A stretch of 56,912 nucleotides of DNA from Candidatus Latescibacterota bacterium (GTDB taxonomy: Bacteria > Krumholzibacteriota > Krumholzibacteriia > G020349025). The position numbers and the translations under genes were made by a program. Positions 41,946 through 50,993 of the stretch are shown piece by piece (the first letter of the stretch is position 1; each line of letters opens with the position of its first letter). Below the pieces are notes generated by a model. The model worked only from the letters and a program-made list of their open reading frames with translations, was not told where the DNA came from and made no database searches. The stretch lies in assembly GCA_020349025.1 (NCBI GenBank), contig CP070763.1:1006373-1063284 (forward strand). Direction: 5' to 3'.

Positions 41946-44516
41946 ATGAACGAGCGCCGATTGCGGCTCGGCCTGGCAGGGCTGCTGTTCCTCTTCGTCC
42001 TCGTGGCCTACATCGAAACGATGGCGAGCACCGCGAGCTTCTGGGACTGCGGCGAGTTCATCGCCACGGCCTACACGCTCGGGATCCCACACCCGCCGGC
42101 GACCCCTCTCTACGTGGTCCTCGGACGCGTGTTCACCCTGCTGCCCCTGCCGCTGACGATCGCGCAGAAGGTCAACTTCATGTCGGCGCTCTTCGGCGCC
42201 CTCGGCGTTGCGGTGCTCTTCTTGATCGTGGTGGAGCTGCTGCGCCAGCAGCGCGGCAACCCGCGCACGACGCTCGATCGCATCGTGATCTACGGTTCGG
42301 GGCTCGTCGGCGCGCTCTTCACCGCGTGGAGCAACACCTACTGGTCGAACGCCGTGGAGGCGGAAGTCTACTCGATCGCCTCTTTCGTGATGGGGTTGAC
42401 CACGCTTCTGGCGCTGCGCTGGTCGCGCGACCCAGAGACGCCACAGAGCACGCGCTACATCTACCTCATCATCTACCTGTTGTCGCTCTGCGTCGGCTTC
42501 CACCTCGGCACCGTGTTGACCTATCCGGCCATCATTCTCTTCTTCCTGCTCTTCCGGAAGCGCAGCGTGAGCGACGCCGACCTCATCATCTTCTCCATCG
42601 GTTTCTTCGTTTTTCTCTTCTACGTCACGCTCTTCAAAGACGAGACGTTCTTTCTGGTCGGGTTCTTCCTCTTCCTGATCCTCCTGCTCGTGCGGCTCGC
42701 TGCCGGACACCGTTTCGTCGCCGTGGCCTCGCTGCTTTTCTTCCTCGGGCTCACGATTCACTTCTTCCTGATGATCCGTTCGGGGCAGAACCCCGCGATC
42801 GACGAGGCGAACCCGGAGACCTTCGCCAATCTGCTGCGCGTGCTGAAGCGTGAGCAGTACCCGCCGAGCAACCCCCTGGAGCGCAAGGCGAGCTGGGAGT
42901 TCCAGGTGGTCGGCCATTTCTGGCGCTACTTCACCGAGCAGTACGAGCTTTCGCAACGGGCGGGCGGCTGGTTCAGCGGCGCGCGCCTGGCCATCTTCCC
43001 GATCCTTGTCGGCGCCATCGGGTTCGGCACGATGGCGGCCGGGAGGTTCCGCAACTTCGTGCTGGTGGGGGGGACGTTCCTGATCACCAGCGTCGGCATG
43101 ATCTTCTTCCTCAACTTCTCCGACGCCGAGGTCCGCGAACGCGACTATTTCTACTCGCCCGCATTCTATTTCTTCGGCATCTTCATCGGTGTCGGAAGCG
43201 CGGCGCTTCTCGACTTCCTTTTCGGCAGCCGCCGGGAGCGACCCGCCTGGATCGATCGCGTCGGTTACGTGGCGGGGGTCGCCATCCTGCTCCTCCTCAC
43301 GTTCAAGCTCTACCAGCGCTACCACTTCGAGCACGACCGGACAGGCGAACGCGTGCCCTGGGGCTACGGCTACAACATGCTCGCCGGCTTGGAGCCGAAC
43401 GCGCTCATCTTCACCAACGGCGACAACGACACCTTCCCCTTGTGGTACCAGCAGGAGGTGGAGGGTTTCCGCACGGACGTGCGTGTCATCAACCTCAGTT
43501 TGTTGAACACCACCTGGTATCCGAAGCAGCTGCGCGACAACGAGCCACGCGTCGCCCTGGGCTGGGATGACCGTGAGATCGAGCTGCTGCCCTACCACGC
43601 GGTCCAGATCTGGCGCGAGCAGCAGGTCGAGTACCAGCCGCGCGATCTCGCCGTGATCCAGATCGTGCGCGACAACTTCGGCAAGAAACCGATCTACTTT
43701 GCGGTGACGATTCCACAGGAGTCGTTGCGCGACGTGCGCGACCGACTCGTGCTCGAAGGGCTGGTGTATCGCTTCCAGGCGGAGAAGGGGGAGGATCTGC
43801 GCGACCACGACAGGATCGCGGACAACGTCGACCGCGTCTATCGCTTCGACGGGATTCTCACGGCCGACGGCAAGCACGACGCCAACGTCTACCGCGACCA
43901 CAATCAGGAAGTTCTGGTGCAGAACTACGCGGGTGCCTTCATCCGGCTCGGCGCGCACGCCGAGCAGCTGGCCGAGCGCGCGCCCGACGATTCGACGCGG
44001 CAGGTGTACTTCCGCGAGGCGGAGCGTCGCTACAAGCAGGCGCTCGAGGTCTCGCCCGGCTTCGAGGCGCTGCAGGTGCTGCTCGGCAACTTGTACATCC
44101 GCATGGGGGCGCGTGACGAGGCGGAGCAGATGTTCCGCGAGCTGATCGCGGAAACCGGGGACGACCGTGCGCGCTTCGAGCTGGCGCGGCTCCAGCTCTT
44201 GGAGGAGCGCTACGACGAGGCGATCGCGACGTTGGCCGAGCTGGTGCGGCGCAATCCAGACGACTTGGGTCTGCACCAGCTGCTGCTCGAAACGTTGGTG
44301 GAAGCGGGGAGGAACGAGCAGGCGGAGGCCTTGATCGCGAACTGGGAGGCGCGACGCCGAGGCGATCCGAGCTTGCGCGACTACTACCAGTTCTTGCGCA
44401 CCGAGGGCCTGTCGCCCCAGGATGTCGTTAGCGGCGACTCCATGATCGTGCCGCTGGGTGGCGATCCGCAGCCGACGGAGAGCGATACGGCTGCAGATCG
44501 CCAAGGAAGGCGCTGA
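41946..44516 (+). CDS. DUF2723 membrane protein with C-terminal TPR (putative glycosyltransferase C)
   Basis: The 856-residue protein starts with the DUF2723 region (ASTASFWDCGEFIATAYTLG, IPHPPATPLYVVLGRVF) with the Asp characteristic of GT-C enzymes. Some 10-12 membrane spans reach about residue 450. A periplasmic part follows, and the last about 150 residues hold TPR repeats (AERRYKQALEVSPGFEALQ, YDEAIATLAELVRRNPDD). The eukaryotic relative TMEM260 is an O-mannosyltransferase; bacterial members are uncharacterised. GGGGAGG precedes the ATG. It likely uses a polyprenyl-linked sugar, by inference. Confidence 0.85.
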   Translation: MNERRLRLGLAGLLFLFVLVAYIETMASTASFWDCGEFIATAYTLGIPHPPATPLYVVLGRVFTLLPLPLTIAQKVNFMSALFGALGVAVLFLIVVELLRQQRGNPRTTLDRIVIYGSGLVGALFTAWSNTYWSNAVEAEVYSIASFVMGLTTLLALRWSRDPETPQSTRYIYLIIYLLSLCVGFHLGTVLTYPAIILFFLLFRKRSVSDADLIIFSIGFFVFLFYVTLFKDETFFLVGFFLFLILLLVRLAAGHRFVAVASLLFFLGLTIHFFLMIRSGQNPAIDEANPETFANLLRVLKREQYPPSNPLERKASWEFQVVGHFWRYFTEQYELSQRAGGWFSGARLAIFPILVGAIGFGTMAAGRFRNFVLVGGTFLITSVGMIFFLNFSDAEVRERDYFYSPAFYFFGIFIGVGSAALLDFLFGSRRERPAWIDRVGYVAGVAILLLLTFKLYQRYHFEHDRTGERVPWGYGYNMLAGLEPNALIFTNGDNDTFPLWYQQEVEGFRTDVRVINLSLLNTTWYPKQLRDNEPRVALGWDDREIELLPYHAVQIWREQQVEYQPRDLAVIQIVRDNFGKKPIYFAVTIPQESLRDVRDRLVLEGLVYRFQAEKGEDLRDHDRIADNVDRVYRFDGILTADGKHDANVYRDHNQEVLVQNYAGAFIRLGAHAEQLAERAPDDSTRQVYFREAERRYKQALEVSPGFEALQVLLGNLYIRMGARDEAEQMFRELIAETGDDRARFELARLQLLEERYDEAIATLAELVRRNPDDLGLHQLLLETLVEAGRNEQAEALIANWEARRRGDPSLRDYYQFLRTEGLSPQDVVSGDSMIVPLGGDPQPTESDTAADRQGRR

Positions 44517-44530
44517 CCCGGGGAGGGGAC

Positions 44531-45484
44531 GTGTCGAGGGACGTACTCCTGGTCACGGGGGCGGCCGGCTTCATCGGCTCGACGCTGTGCGAACGGCTCC
44601 TGCACGATGGTTTCCGCGTCCGTGCCATCGACTGCTTCACCGACTACTACGATACCGCCATCAAGCGCCGCAATCTCGCGGAGGCTCGCAAACACGATCG
44701 TTTCGAGTTCGTCGACGGCGACCTCGCCGAGGTGGACGTGCGCGCTCTGCTCGAGGACGTGCACTGCTGCTTCCACCTCGCCGCGCAAGCGGGCGTACGC
44801 GCCAGCTGGGGACGCGATTTCGAGATCTACATCCGCTGCAACATCGAGGCGACCCAGAAGCTTCTGGAGGCGGCGCGCGAGCTGCAGCTGCCGCGCCTCG
44901 TCTACTCGAGCTCGAGTTCCGTCTACGGCAACGCCCGGCAGATGCCGATGAGCGAAAGCGCCAAGCCGAGCCCGGTGTCGCCCTACGGTGTCACCAAGCT
45001 CTCGGCGGAGCAGCTGTGCGATCTCTACCACTACAACTACGCTCTGTCGTGCGTGAGCCTGCGCTACTTCACGGTGTACGGACCGCGCCAGCGCCCCGAC
45101 ATGGCATTTCACAAGTTCATTCGCGCCGGGCTCGAGGGACGTCCGATCGAGATCTACGGCGACGGGACGCAGACGCGCGACTTCACCTACATCGACGACG
45201 CCGTGGAGGCCAACGTCGCCGCCATGCGCTACGAGAAGCCGCACGGCGTCTTCAACGTCGGTGGCGGTGCCAACGTCACGCTGCGCCACGTCATCGCGGT
45301 GATCGAGTCGGCGCTGGGCCACGAGCTGCAGGCATCGTTCCAGTCGAAGGCGCTGGGCGACGTGGATCACACGCACGCCGATACGCGCCTCGCCGCCGAA
45401 GAGCTCGGCTTCCGCGCCGGCATCCGCGTCGAGGAGGGGATCCCGCGAGAAGTCGCATGGGTGAGTGAGCTGTACGGGTTTTGA
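44531..45484 (+). CDS. NAD-dependent sugar epimerase/dehydratase
   Basis: The 317-residue extended SDR has the NAD motif TGAAGFIGS (residues 9-17), YSSSSSVYG with the catalytic Ser and SPYGVTKLSAEQL with Tyr-x-x-x-Lys. SLRYFTVYGPRQRPDMAFHKF and GDGTQTRDFTYIDDAV are typical of UDP-glucose/UDP-glucuronate 4-epimerases, so C4 epimerisation of a UDP-sugar is most likely. The GTG has GGGAGGGG upstream. It lies 14 bases after the DUF2723 gene. Confidence 0.87.
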   Translation: MSRDVLLVTGAAGFIGSTLCERLLHDGFRVRAIDCFTDYYDTAIKRRNLAEARKHDRFEFVDGDLAEVDVRALLEDVHCCFHLAAQAGVRASWGRDFEIYIRCNIEATQKLLEAARELQLPRLVYSSSSSVYGNARQMPMSESAKPSPVSPYGVTKLSAEQLCDLYHYNYALSCVSLRYFTVYGPRQRPDMAFHKFIRAGLEGRPIEIYGDGTQTRDFTYIDDAVEANVAAMRYEKPHGVFNVGGGANVTLRHVIAVIESALGHELQASFQSKALGDVDHTHADTRLAAEELGFRAGIRVEEGIPREVAWVSELYGF

Positions 45485-45490
45485 ACCGTG

Positions 45491-46417
45491 ATGCACACCT
45501 CTTTCGTGATTCCGGTCTACAACGAGGCGGAGAGCCTGGCGGAGCTGCAGGCTGCGCTCGATGCCGTCGTCGAGGAGATCGGTGCTCCGTGTGAGGTGGT
45601 CTTCGTCGACGATGGCTCCACCGACCGCAGCCTCGACGTGCTCCGCCGCCTGCAGGAAGCGAACCCCCAGCGCGTCAAGCTGCTCTCCTTCCGGCGCAAC
45701 TACGGCAAGTCCGCCGCGCTGGCGGCGGGGTTCGAGGTGGCGCAGGGGCAGTTCGTGGTCACGCTCGACTCCGACCTGCAAGACGATCCCTCCGAGGTGC
45801 CACGCATGCTGGCGCTGCTGCAGGATGGCGCCGACCTGGTTTGTGGCTGGAAGCGCAAACGCCGCGACCCGTGGACGAAGCGCTTGCCCTCGCGGCTGTT
45901 CAACGCCGTGACCGCCCTGCTGTCGGGCGTGCGCCTGCACGATTTCAATACGGGGTTGAAGGCGTACCGCGGCGACGTCGTGCACAGCATCGCCGTCTAC
46001 GGCGAGCTGCACCGCTTCATCCCGGTGCTGGTAGCGTGGCAGGGGTACCAGGTGCGCGAGATCGCGGTGCGCCACCACGCGCGCAAGTATGGGCAGTCGA
46101 AGTTCGGCGCGGCGCGCTTTCTGCACGGCTTCTTCGACCTGATCACGGTGATGTTCCTCACCCGGCGCGGCAGCTCGCCGCTCTACTTCTTCGGTACCGT
46201 GGCTCTCGTCTTCTTCCTGGTTGGGGTCGGCATCGATGGCTGGTTCCTGCTGCAGTGGCTCCAGGGTGAGGGGCTGCGGGTGCGCCCCCTCATGCTTCTG
46301 GGGGTGGGCTTGATCATCGTCGCCATCCAGATTGGAAGCATGGGATTGCTGGCGGAGATGCTGTCGGCGGCACGAGCGGAGCGCCAGAGCTGGAGCTTCC
46401 GCGAACGTCGAGTGTGA
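45491..46417 (+). CDS. Membrane-anchored GT2 glycosyltransferase (polyprenyl-phosphate hexose type)
   Basis: The 308-residue protein has a GT-A domain (SFVIPVYNEAESLAELQ, VVFVDDGSTDRSLDVLRR, DSDLQDDPSEVPRML) and two C-terminal membrane helices (LYFFGTVALVFFLVGVGI, LMLLGVGLIIVAIQIG). This is the DPM3-like group, including GtrB and ArnC, which charges polyprenyl phosphate with a hexose. FNTGLKAYRGDVV and KFGAARF are typical. A GTG at 45488 is an equal alternative start. There is no clear ribosome-binding site, so translation may be coupled to the epimerase. Confidence 0.85.
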   Translation: MHTSFVIPVYNEAESLAELQAALDAVVEEIGAPCEVVFVDDGSTDRSLDVLRRLQEANPQRVKLLSFRRNYGKSAALAAGFEVAQGQFVVTLDSDLQDDPSEVPRMLALLQDGADLVCGWKRKRRDPWTKRLPSRLFNAVTALLSGVRLHDFNTGLKAYRGDVVHSIAVYGELHRFIPVLVAWQGYQVREIAVRHHARKYGQSKFGAARFLHGFFDLITVMFLTRRGSSPLYFFGTVALVFFLVGVGIDGWFLLQWLQGEGLRVRPLMLLGVGLIIVAIQIGSMGLLAEMLSAARAERQSWSFRERRV

Positions 46418-46453
46418 GCAGCGCACGCGCCCGCGGCGCGGCCAGGAGGCACG

Positions 46454-47602
46454 ATGGCGGCGTGGCCGGTGGCGGTTCTGGGTCCCTTCCACCCGTACCG
46501 CGGGGGGATTGCCCACCACACCACGCTGCTCGCGAACACCCTGGCGCAGCGGCATCCCGTTGTCGGCCTCAACTTCACGCGCCTCTACCCGGGAGTCTTC
46601 TTCCCCGGGCGAACGCAGTACGACGAGAGCGGCGCTCCACTGCAAGCTGCCGGTGTGCGCGTCGTCCGGGTGGTCGACAGCATCGGGCCGCACACCTGGT
46701 GGCGCTGCGCCGGCGAGGTGCGGCGCGCCGCGTGTCGGCTGCTGATCGTGCAGTGGTGGCATCCCTTCTTCGCGCCCGCGTACCGCGTGGTTGCGACACG
46801 CGTGCGCCGCGCCGGCGTTCGCGTGCTCTTCCTGTGCCACAACGTGCTGCCGCACGAATCGTCGCGGCTCGATGGCGCCTTGATCCGCTTTGGACTCTCC
46901 GCTGCCGACGCCTTCCTGCTGCAGAGCGACAGCGACCGCGACGCCCTGGAGCGCATCTTTCCCGCGCGCCCCCACGCTGTGACACCGCATCCCGCCTATA
47001 CTTTCTTCGCGCACGGTGGAGTCGATCGCGACGCGGCGCGCCAAAGACTGCAGGTGCAGGGACCCGTCGTGCTCTTCTTCGGCTTGGTGCGCGCCTACAA
47101 AGGGCTCGACGTCCTGCTGCGTGCCGTGGCGCGGGCACGCCAGCGCGTGCCGCTGCAGCTGCTCGTCGCGGGCGAGTTCTACGAGGATCGTGCTCCCTAC
47201 GAGCGGCTTGTCGACGATCTGCAGATTCGCGCCGCCGTTCGATTGGTGGATCGCTACATTCCAAACGAAGAGGTGGAGCTCTACTTTCGCGCCGCCGATG
47301 TCGTCGTTCTGCCATACCGAAGCGCGACGCAGAGCGGCATCGTCCAGATCGCACTCTCCTTCGAGCGCCCGGTGGTCGTGACCCGCGTCGGCGGTCTCCC
47401 CGAGGCGGTTCGCCCCGGCGAGACCGGGGAGGTGGTGCCGCCCGCGGATCCGGAGGCGCTCGCGGCCGCCCTCGTTCGCTTCTTCGAGAGCGACGCGGGA
47501 CGCCGCATGCAGCCGCACTTGCGCGGCGCCGTGCGCGATTTCTCATGGGAGGCGATGGAGGAGAGCGTCCACCGCCTCGCCAACCAGCTCGGGCTTCCGT
47601 GA
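46454..47602 (+). CDS. Glycosyltransferase family 4
   Basis: The 382-residue GT-B protein has VLGPFHPYRGGIAHHTTLLAN at its start, LCHNVLPHE in the acceptor half and VLFFGLVRAYKGLDVLLRA, VAGEFYED and PYRSATQSGIVQIALSFERP in the donor half. The usual Glu-x7-Glu pair is replaced by Q-S-G-I-V-Q-I-A, as in the subgroup acting on extracellular or lipid-linked glycans. AGGAGG precedes the ATG. It is on the same strand as the genes either side but separated by 242 bases from YfhO. Confidence 0.85.
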   Translation: MAAWPVAVLGPFHPYRGGIAHHTTLLANTLAQRHPVVGLNFTRLYPGVFFPGRTQYDESGAPLQAAGVRVVRVVDSIGPHTWWRCAGEVRRAACRLLIVQWWHPFFAPAYRVVATRVRRAGVRVLFLCHNVLPHESSRLDGALIRFGLSAADAFLLQSDSDRDALERIFPARPHAVTPHPAYTFFAHGGVDRDAARQRLQVQGPVVLFFGLVRAYKGLDVLLRAVARARQRVPLQLLVAGEFYEDRAPYERLVDDLQIRAAVRLVDRYIPNEEVELYFRAADVVVLPYRSATQSGIVQIALSFERPVVVTRVGGLPEAVRPGETGEVVPPADPEALAAALVRFFESDAGRRMQPHLRGAVRDFSWEAMEESVHRLANQLGLP

Positions 47603-47844
47603 AGAGCCCGCCGCCGGATTGACACCGCCCGCAGCCGCGCGCCCCGACCCGGTGCGCGTTCAGCCGTGCGCGGCGCTGCAGCGACAAAAGCGGTGCGCAG
47701 AGACGATTCGAGACACTACGATGCGTCGGAGTCGCTGCTGAAGGAGGGAGCGTTCTGGTCAAGGGTCGCCGCCATCGCCCGCCCGCCGCCGGGCGTGAGA
47801 CACCCGAGGCGGCCGCGCCGCGGCCGGCGGGTCGCGTCCAGGGC

Positions 47845-50244
47845 ATGCCCCACTGGGCGCAGCACCTGCTGGCATTGCTGGCCCTGGCGCTCGTGCTCGG
47901 AGTGGTGTTCGCGGAGATCGCGTGGCAGGGACGCGTCTTCGCGGCGGCCGACTTCGAAGCGCCGTCCCATTTTGCCGCGGCCGGCCGCCGGGCGCTGGAA
48001 GCGGGCCAGTACCCGCTCTGGAACCCTTACATCTTCATGGGCATGCCCAGCTTCGGCAGCCTCAGCTTCACGCCGTACGTTTTCCCACCCTCCGAGATGC
48101 TGCGGCTGCTCTCGAACCTCCCTGGCTACCCGCCACTCGGGTGGCTTCTCTTCTACTACTGGGCCGCGGGCGTCGGAGTCTGGGTGCTGCTCCGCTCTCT
48201 CGGCTGCAGCTTCTGGCCCGCACTTCTGGGTGCGGTTCTCTTCATGCTGACGCCGCACGCCGTTTCCTGGGGCGTGTTCGGACATGGGAGCAAGCTCGGA
48301 AGTGTGGCGTTTCTGCCGTGGCTCCTGTGGGCCGCGCTGAAGCTGCGGCACGCGCCGCGGCCGCTCGTGTGGAGCGCCGTTCTGGCGCTGCTGGTCGGCT
48401 TGCAGCTCCTGCGCGGGCATCCACAGATCGCCTTTTACGCGCTTCTGATGTTGGCGACCTTCACCGCCGTCGAGTGCATCGCCGCCGTGCGAGCGCGAGC
48501 CCAGCGCCCGCGAACGGCGCGCTTCAGCGCCGGCATGTTGGGGGCGCTGCTTCTCGGGTTTGGTCTCTCGGCGGTGCTTCTGCTGCCGATTCGCGCCTAT
48601 GCACCCGAGTCGATCCGAGGCGCTTCGACCGCGGGGGGCGCCGACTACACCTACGCAACCAACTGGTCGCAGCCGCCGGCGGAAGTGATCACGTTCGCGC
48701 TCCCGTCGGCCGCCGGCTTCGGTGAGGGAACGTACGTCGGCGCGATGCCGTTCACGAACTTCCCGCACTACCTCGGACAGGCAACGCTGCTTTTCGGTGC
48801 CGTCGCCCTGTTCCTGTTGCGCGGGCGCTTGCTCCTCTTCCTGATCACGCTGGCGCTTCTGGCGCTCTGCGTGAGCTTCGGCAAGCACGTCCCTTTCCTC
48901 TACGACCTGCTCTACGACCACATGCCCTACTTCAACAAGTTCCGGGTGCCCGTCATGATCCTGATCCTGCTGCAGCTCGCGGCCGTCGTCACGGCGGGCC
49001 TGGGCCTGGCCGCGATGTGGGGGGATCGGCCGCGCCTTGTGGCGCTGCGTCATCGCGTCGGCGTCGCCACCTCGACGCGAGTGTTGCTGGCGGGCGCTGT
49101 GGTCGCTGCGCTGCTGGCGATCGGCGCAGTGGTCGCAAGCGGCAGCATCGCGGCGCGGGTGGAATCGAAGACCAGTCTGCCGCCGGCGGCGCGCTCCGCC
49201 TACGCCCAGGTCGCGCGCGACATGCTGGTGCGAGATGGCCTGCGCGTGGCTCTGCTGCTGGTGGCGCAGGCGGGAGTCGTCGCCGCGTTGTGGCGGCGCC
49301 GCCTTCCAGCCGATGCGGCCGGCGCCGCGCTTCTCCTCCTCGTGGTCGCCGATCTGGCGGCGGTGGACCGGCGCATGATGCACCCGGAGCGCACCTGGCC
49401 CGGACTGGCGCCGCGCATCGTGGCGCCGAGCGCTGTGGGAACGCCGCCCACGCCGCTCTTCGCCGCCCTGCGACAGGAGTCGGGCGTGGCGCCGACACGA
49501 GTCCTCCCCTTCGGTGCGCTCTTCAGCAACAACGACTGGATGTCGCACGACGTCGCCAGCGTCGGCGGCTACCACCCGGCCAAGCTCGCGCGCATTCAGG
49601 GTCTGCTGGATCGGGCCGACCTGCTCTACAGCAACCGCGTCGCCAACCTGCTCTCGGCGCAGTGGTTCGTCACGCTCGAGCCCTTGCAGAACGCACCCGA
49701 ACCGGCGTATTCGGGAGTGGATGGCGTCGCCTACCGCAATCCGGGGGCGCTGCCGCGCGCGCGCCTCGTGCCGCGCTGGCGGCTCACGCGCGCCGACGAC
49801 TGCTGGGCGGCGCTCGCCGATCCGCAGCTCGATCCGGCGGCTTATGTGCTGCTCGAGAGCGAGCCGCAGACGGCGCTCGACCCGCAGGCCGAGGGGGAGG
49901 CTCGCGTCGTTCTCTTCAGTGCCAACCGTGTCGAGGTGGAGGTGCGCAGCAGCGGGCCTGCGCTGCTCCTGCTCGCCGAGGCGTACCATTCCAACTGGCG
50001 CGCGCGCGTCAATGGAGAGGAGACGCAGGTCCTGGCGGCGGACTGCCTTCTGCGCGCGGTGGAGGTGCCGAGCGGGAACTCGAGCGTGGTGTTCGAGTAC
50101 GTCGATCCGGCGCTGCGCGCCGGCATCGGCGTCACCGCGGCGTCGGCCGTCTGCGTGCTCCTGCTGCTCGGGTTCGGCGTGTGGCGTGGGCGTGCGACCG
50201 CGGTCGTCGGAATGCGGGAGCCGGTGGCGGAGGCGTCGTCATGA
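47845..50244 (+). CDS. YfhO family membrane protein
   Basis: The 799-residue protein is a GT-C-like membrane protein with about 12-14 spans in residues 1-500 and a periplasmic C-terminal domain (RVNGEETQVLAADCLLRAVEVPSG, split) before a last helix. PLWNPYIFMGMPSFGSLS near residue 55 is diagnostic for YfhO proteins. YfhO in Bacillus is linked to glycosylation of lipoteichoic acid with polyprenyl-linked sugars. The ATG at 47845 lacks a good ribosome-binding site; a strong AAGGAGGG lies 100 bases upstream (see findings). The stop overlaps the next gene (ATGA). Confidence 0.84.
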   Translation: MPHWAQHLLALLALALVLGVVFAEIAWQGRVFAAADFEAPSHFAAAGRRALEAGQYPLWNPYIFMGMPSFGSLSFTPYVFPPSEMLRLLSNLPGYPPLGWLLFYYWAAGVGVWVLLRSLGCSFWPALLGAVLFMLTPHAVSWGVFGHGSKLGSVAFLPWLLWAALKLRHAPRPLVWSAVLALLVGLQLLRGHPQIAFYALLMLATFTAVECIAAVRARAQRPRTARFSAGMLGALLLGFGLSAVLLLPIRAYAPESIRGASTAGGADYTYATNWSQPPAEVITFALPSAAGFGEGTYVGAMPFTNFPHYLGQATLLFGAVALFLLRGRLLLFLITLALLALCVSFGKHVPFLYDLLYDHMPYFNKFRVPVMILILLQLAAVVTAGLGLAAMWGDRPRLVALRHRVGVATSTRVLLAGAVVAALLAIGAVVASGSIAARVESKTSLPPAARSAYAQVARDMLVRDGLRVALLLVAQAGVVAALWRRRLPADAAGAALLLLVVADLAAVDRRMMHPERTWPGLAPRIVAPSAVGTPPTPLFAALRQESGVAPTRVLPFGALFSNNDWMSHDVASVGGYHPAKLARIQGLLDRADLLYSNRVANLLSAQWFVTLEPLQNAPEPAYSGVDGVAYRNPGALPRARLVPRWRLTRADDCWAALADPQLDPAAYVLLESEPQTALDPQAEGEARVVLFSANRVEVEVRSSGPALLLLAEAYHSNWRARVNGEETQVLAADCLLRAVEVPSGNSSVVFEYVDPALRAGIGVTAASAVCVLLLLGFGVWRGRATAVVGMREPVAEASS

Positions 50245-50993
50245 GTGCGCCACACGAAGAGCGGCCCGTGGCGGGGCGCGGCGTCGGACGCCGCGGCCTG
50301 GTCATCATTCCCACCTTCAACGAGATCGACAACATTACGAGAATCGTCCCCGACATCCTGTCGCAGGATCCCGGTCTCGACGTTCTCGTCGTCGATGATG
50401 GCTCGCCCGACGGAACGGCCGCCGCCGTGCGCTCGCTCCCCGAGATGGGAGAGCGCATCCACCTCCTCGAACGCTCGCACAAGATGGGACTGGGCTCCGC
50501 CTACATCGCCGGCTTCCACTGGGCGATCGCCGAGGGGTATCCACTCGTCTTCGAGATGGATGCCGACTTCTCGCACAATCCGGAGAGCCTGCCCGAGTTT
50601 CTTGCGGCGATCGAGGGCGCCGATCTCGTTCTCGGGTCCCGCTACCTCAATGGCATCACGGTCGTCAACTGGCCGCTGCGTCGTCTCTTTCTCTCCGTGG
50701 GGGCCAACGTCTATGCTCGCATCGTCACGGGCCTGCCGGTCAAGGACTGCACCGGCGGTTTCAAGTGCTTCCGCCGCGAGGTGCTGGAAGCGCTTCCGCT
50801 CGAGCGCATCCGCAGCGACGGCTACTCCTTCCAGATTGAAGTGAACTGGTACTGCTGGAAGCGTGGATTCCGCATTCGAGAAATCCCGATCATCTTCGAG
50901 GATCGTCGCATCGGGGTGTCGAAGATGAGCCGTCGCATCATCTGGGAAGCTGCGCTCCTGGTGTGGAAGCTGCGCTTCATGGGGACGAGGTGA
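50241..50993 (+). CDS. Polyprenol monophosphomannose synthase (DPM1-like)
   Basis: The 250-residue soluble GT2 enzyme transfers mannose from GDP-mannose to a polyprenyl phosphate. VIIPTFNEIDNITRIV, VVDDGSPDGTAAAV, MDADFSHNPESLPEFL, YLNGITVVNWPLRRLFLS and DCTGGFKCFRREVLE are the DPM1/Ppm1 signature. No membrane segment is present, so it matches the soluble class. GGAGG lies seven bases before the ATG, which overlaps the YfhO stop. It follows YfhO directly, supporting supply of polyprenyl-mannose to that protein. Confidence 0.87.
   Translation: MSAPHEERPVAGRGVGRRGLVIIPTFNEIDNITRIVPDILSQDPGLDVLVVDDGSPDGTAAAVRSLPEMGERIHLLERSHKMGLGSAYIAGFHWAIAEGYPLVFEMDADFSHNPESLPEFLAAIEGADLVLGSRYLNGITVVNWPLRRLFLSVGANVYARIVTGLPVKDCTGGFKCFRREVLEALPLERIRSDGYSFQIEVNWYCWKRGFRIREIPIIFEDRRIGVSKMSRRIIWEAALLVWKLRFMGTR

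Noticed and set aside
47619..47647. Perfect TTGACA before YfhO
   Set aside because: No -10-like sequence at 16-18 bases (CCCCGA at 17), so the -35 match alone is probably chance.
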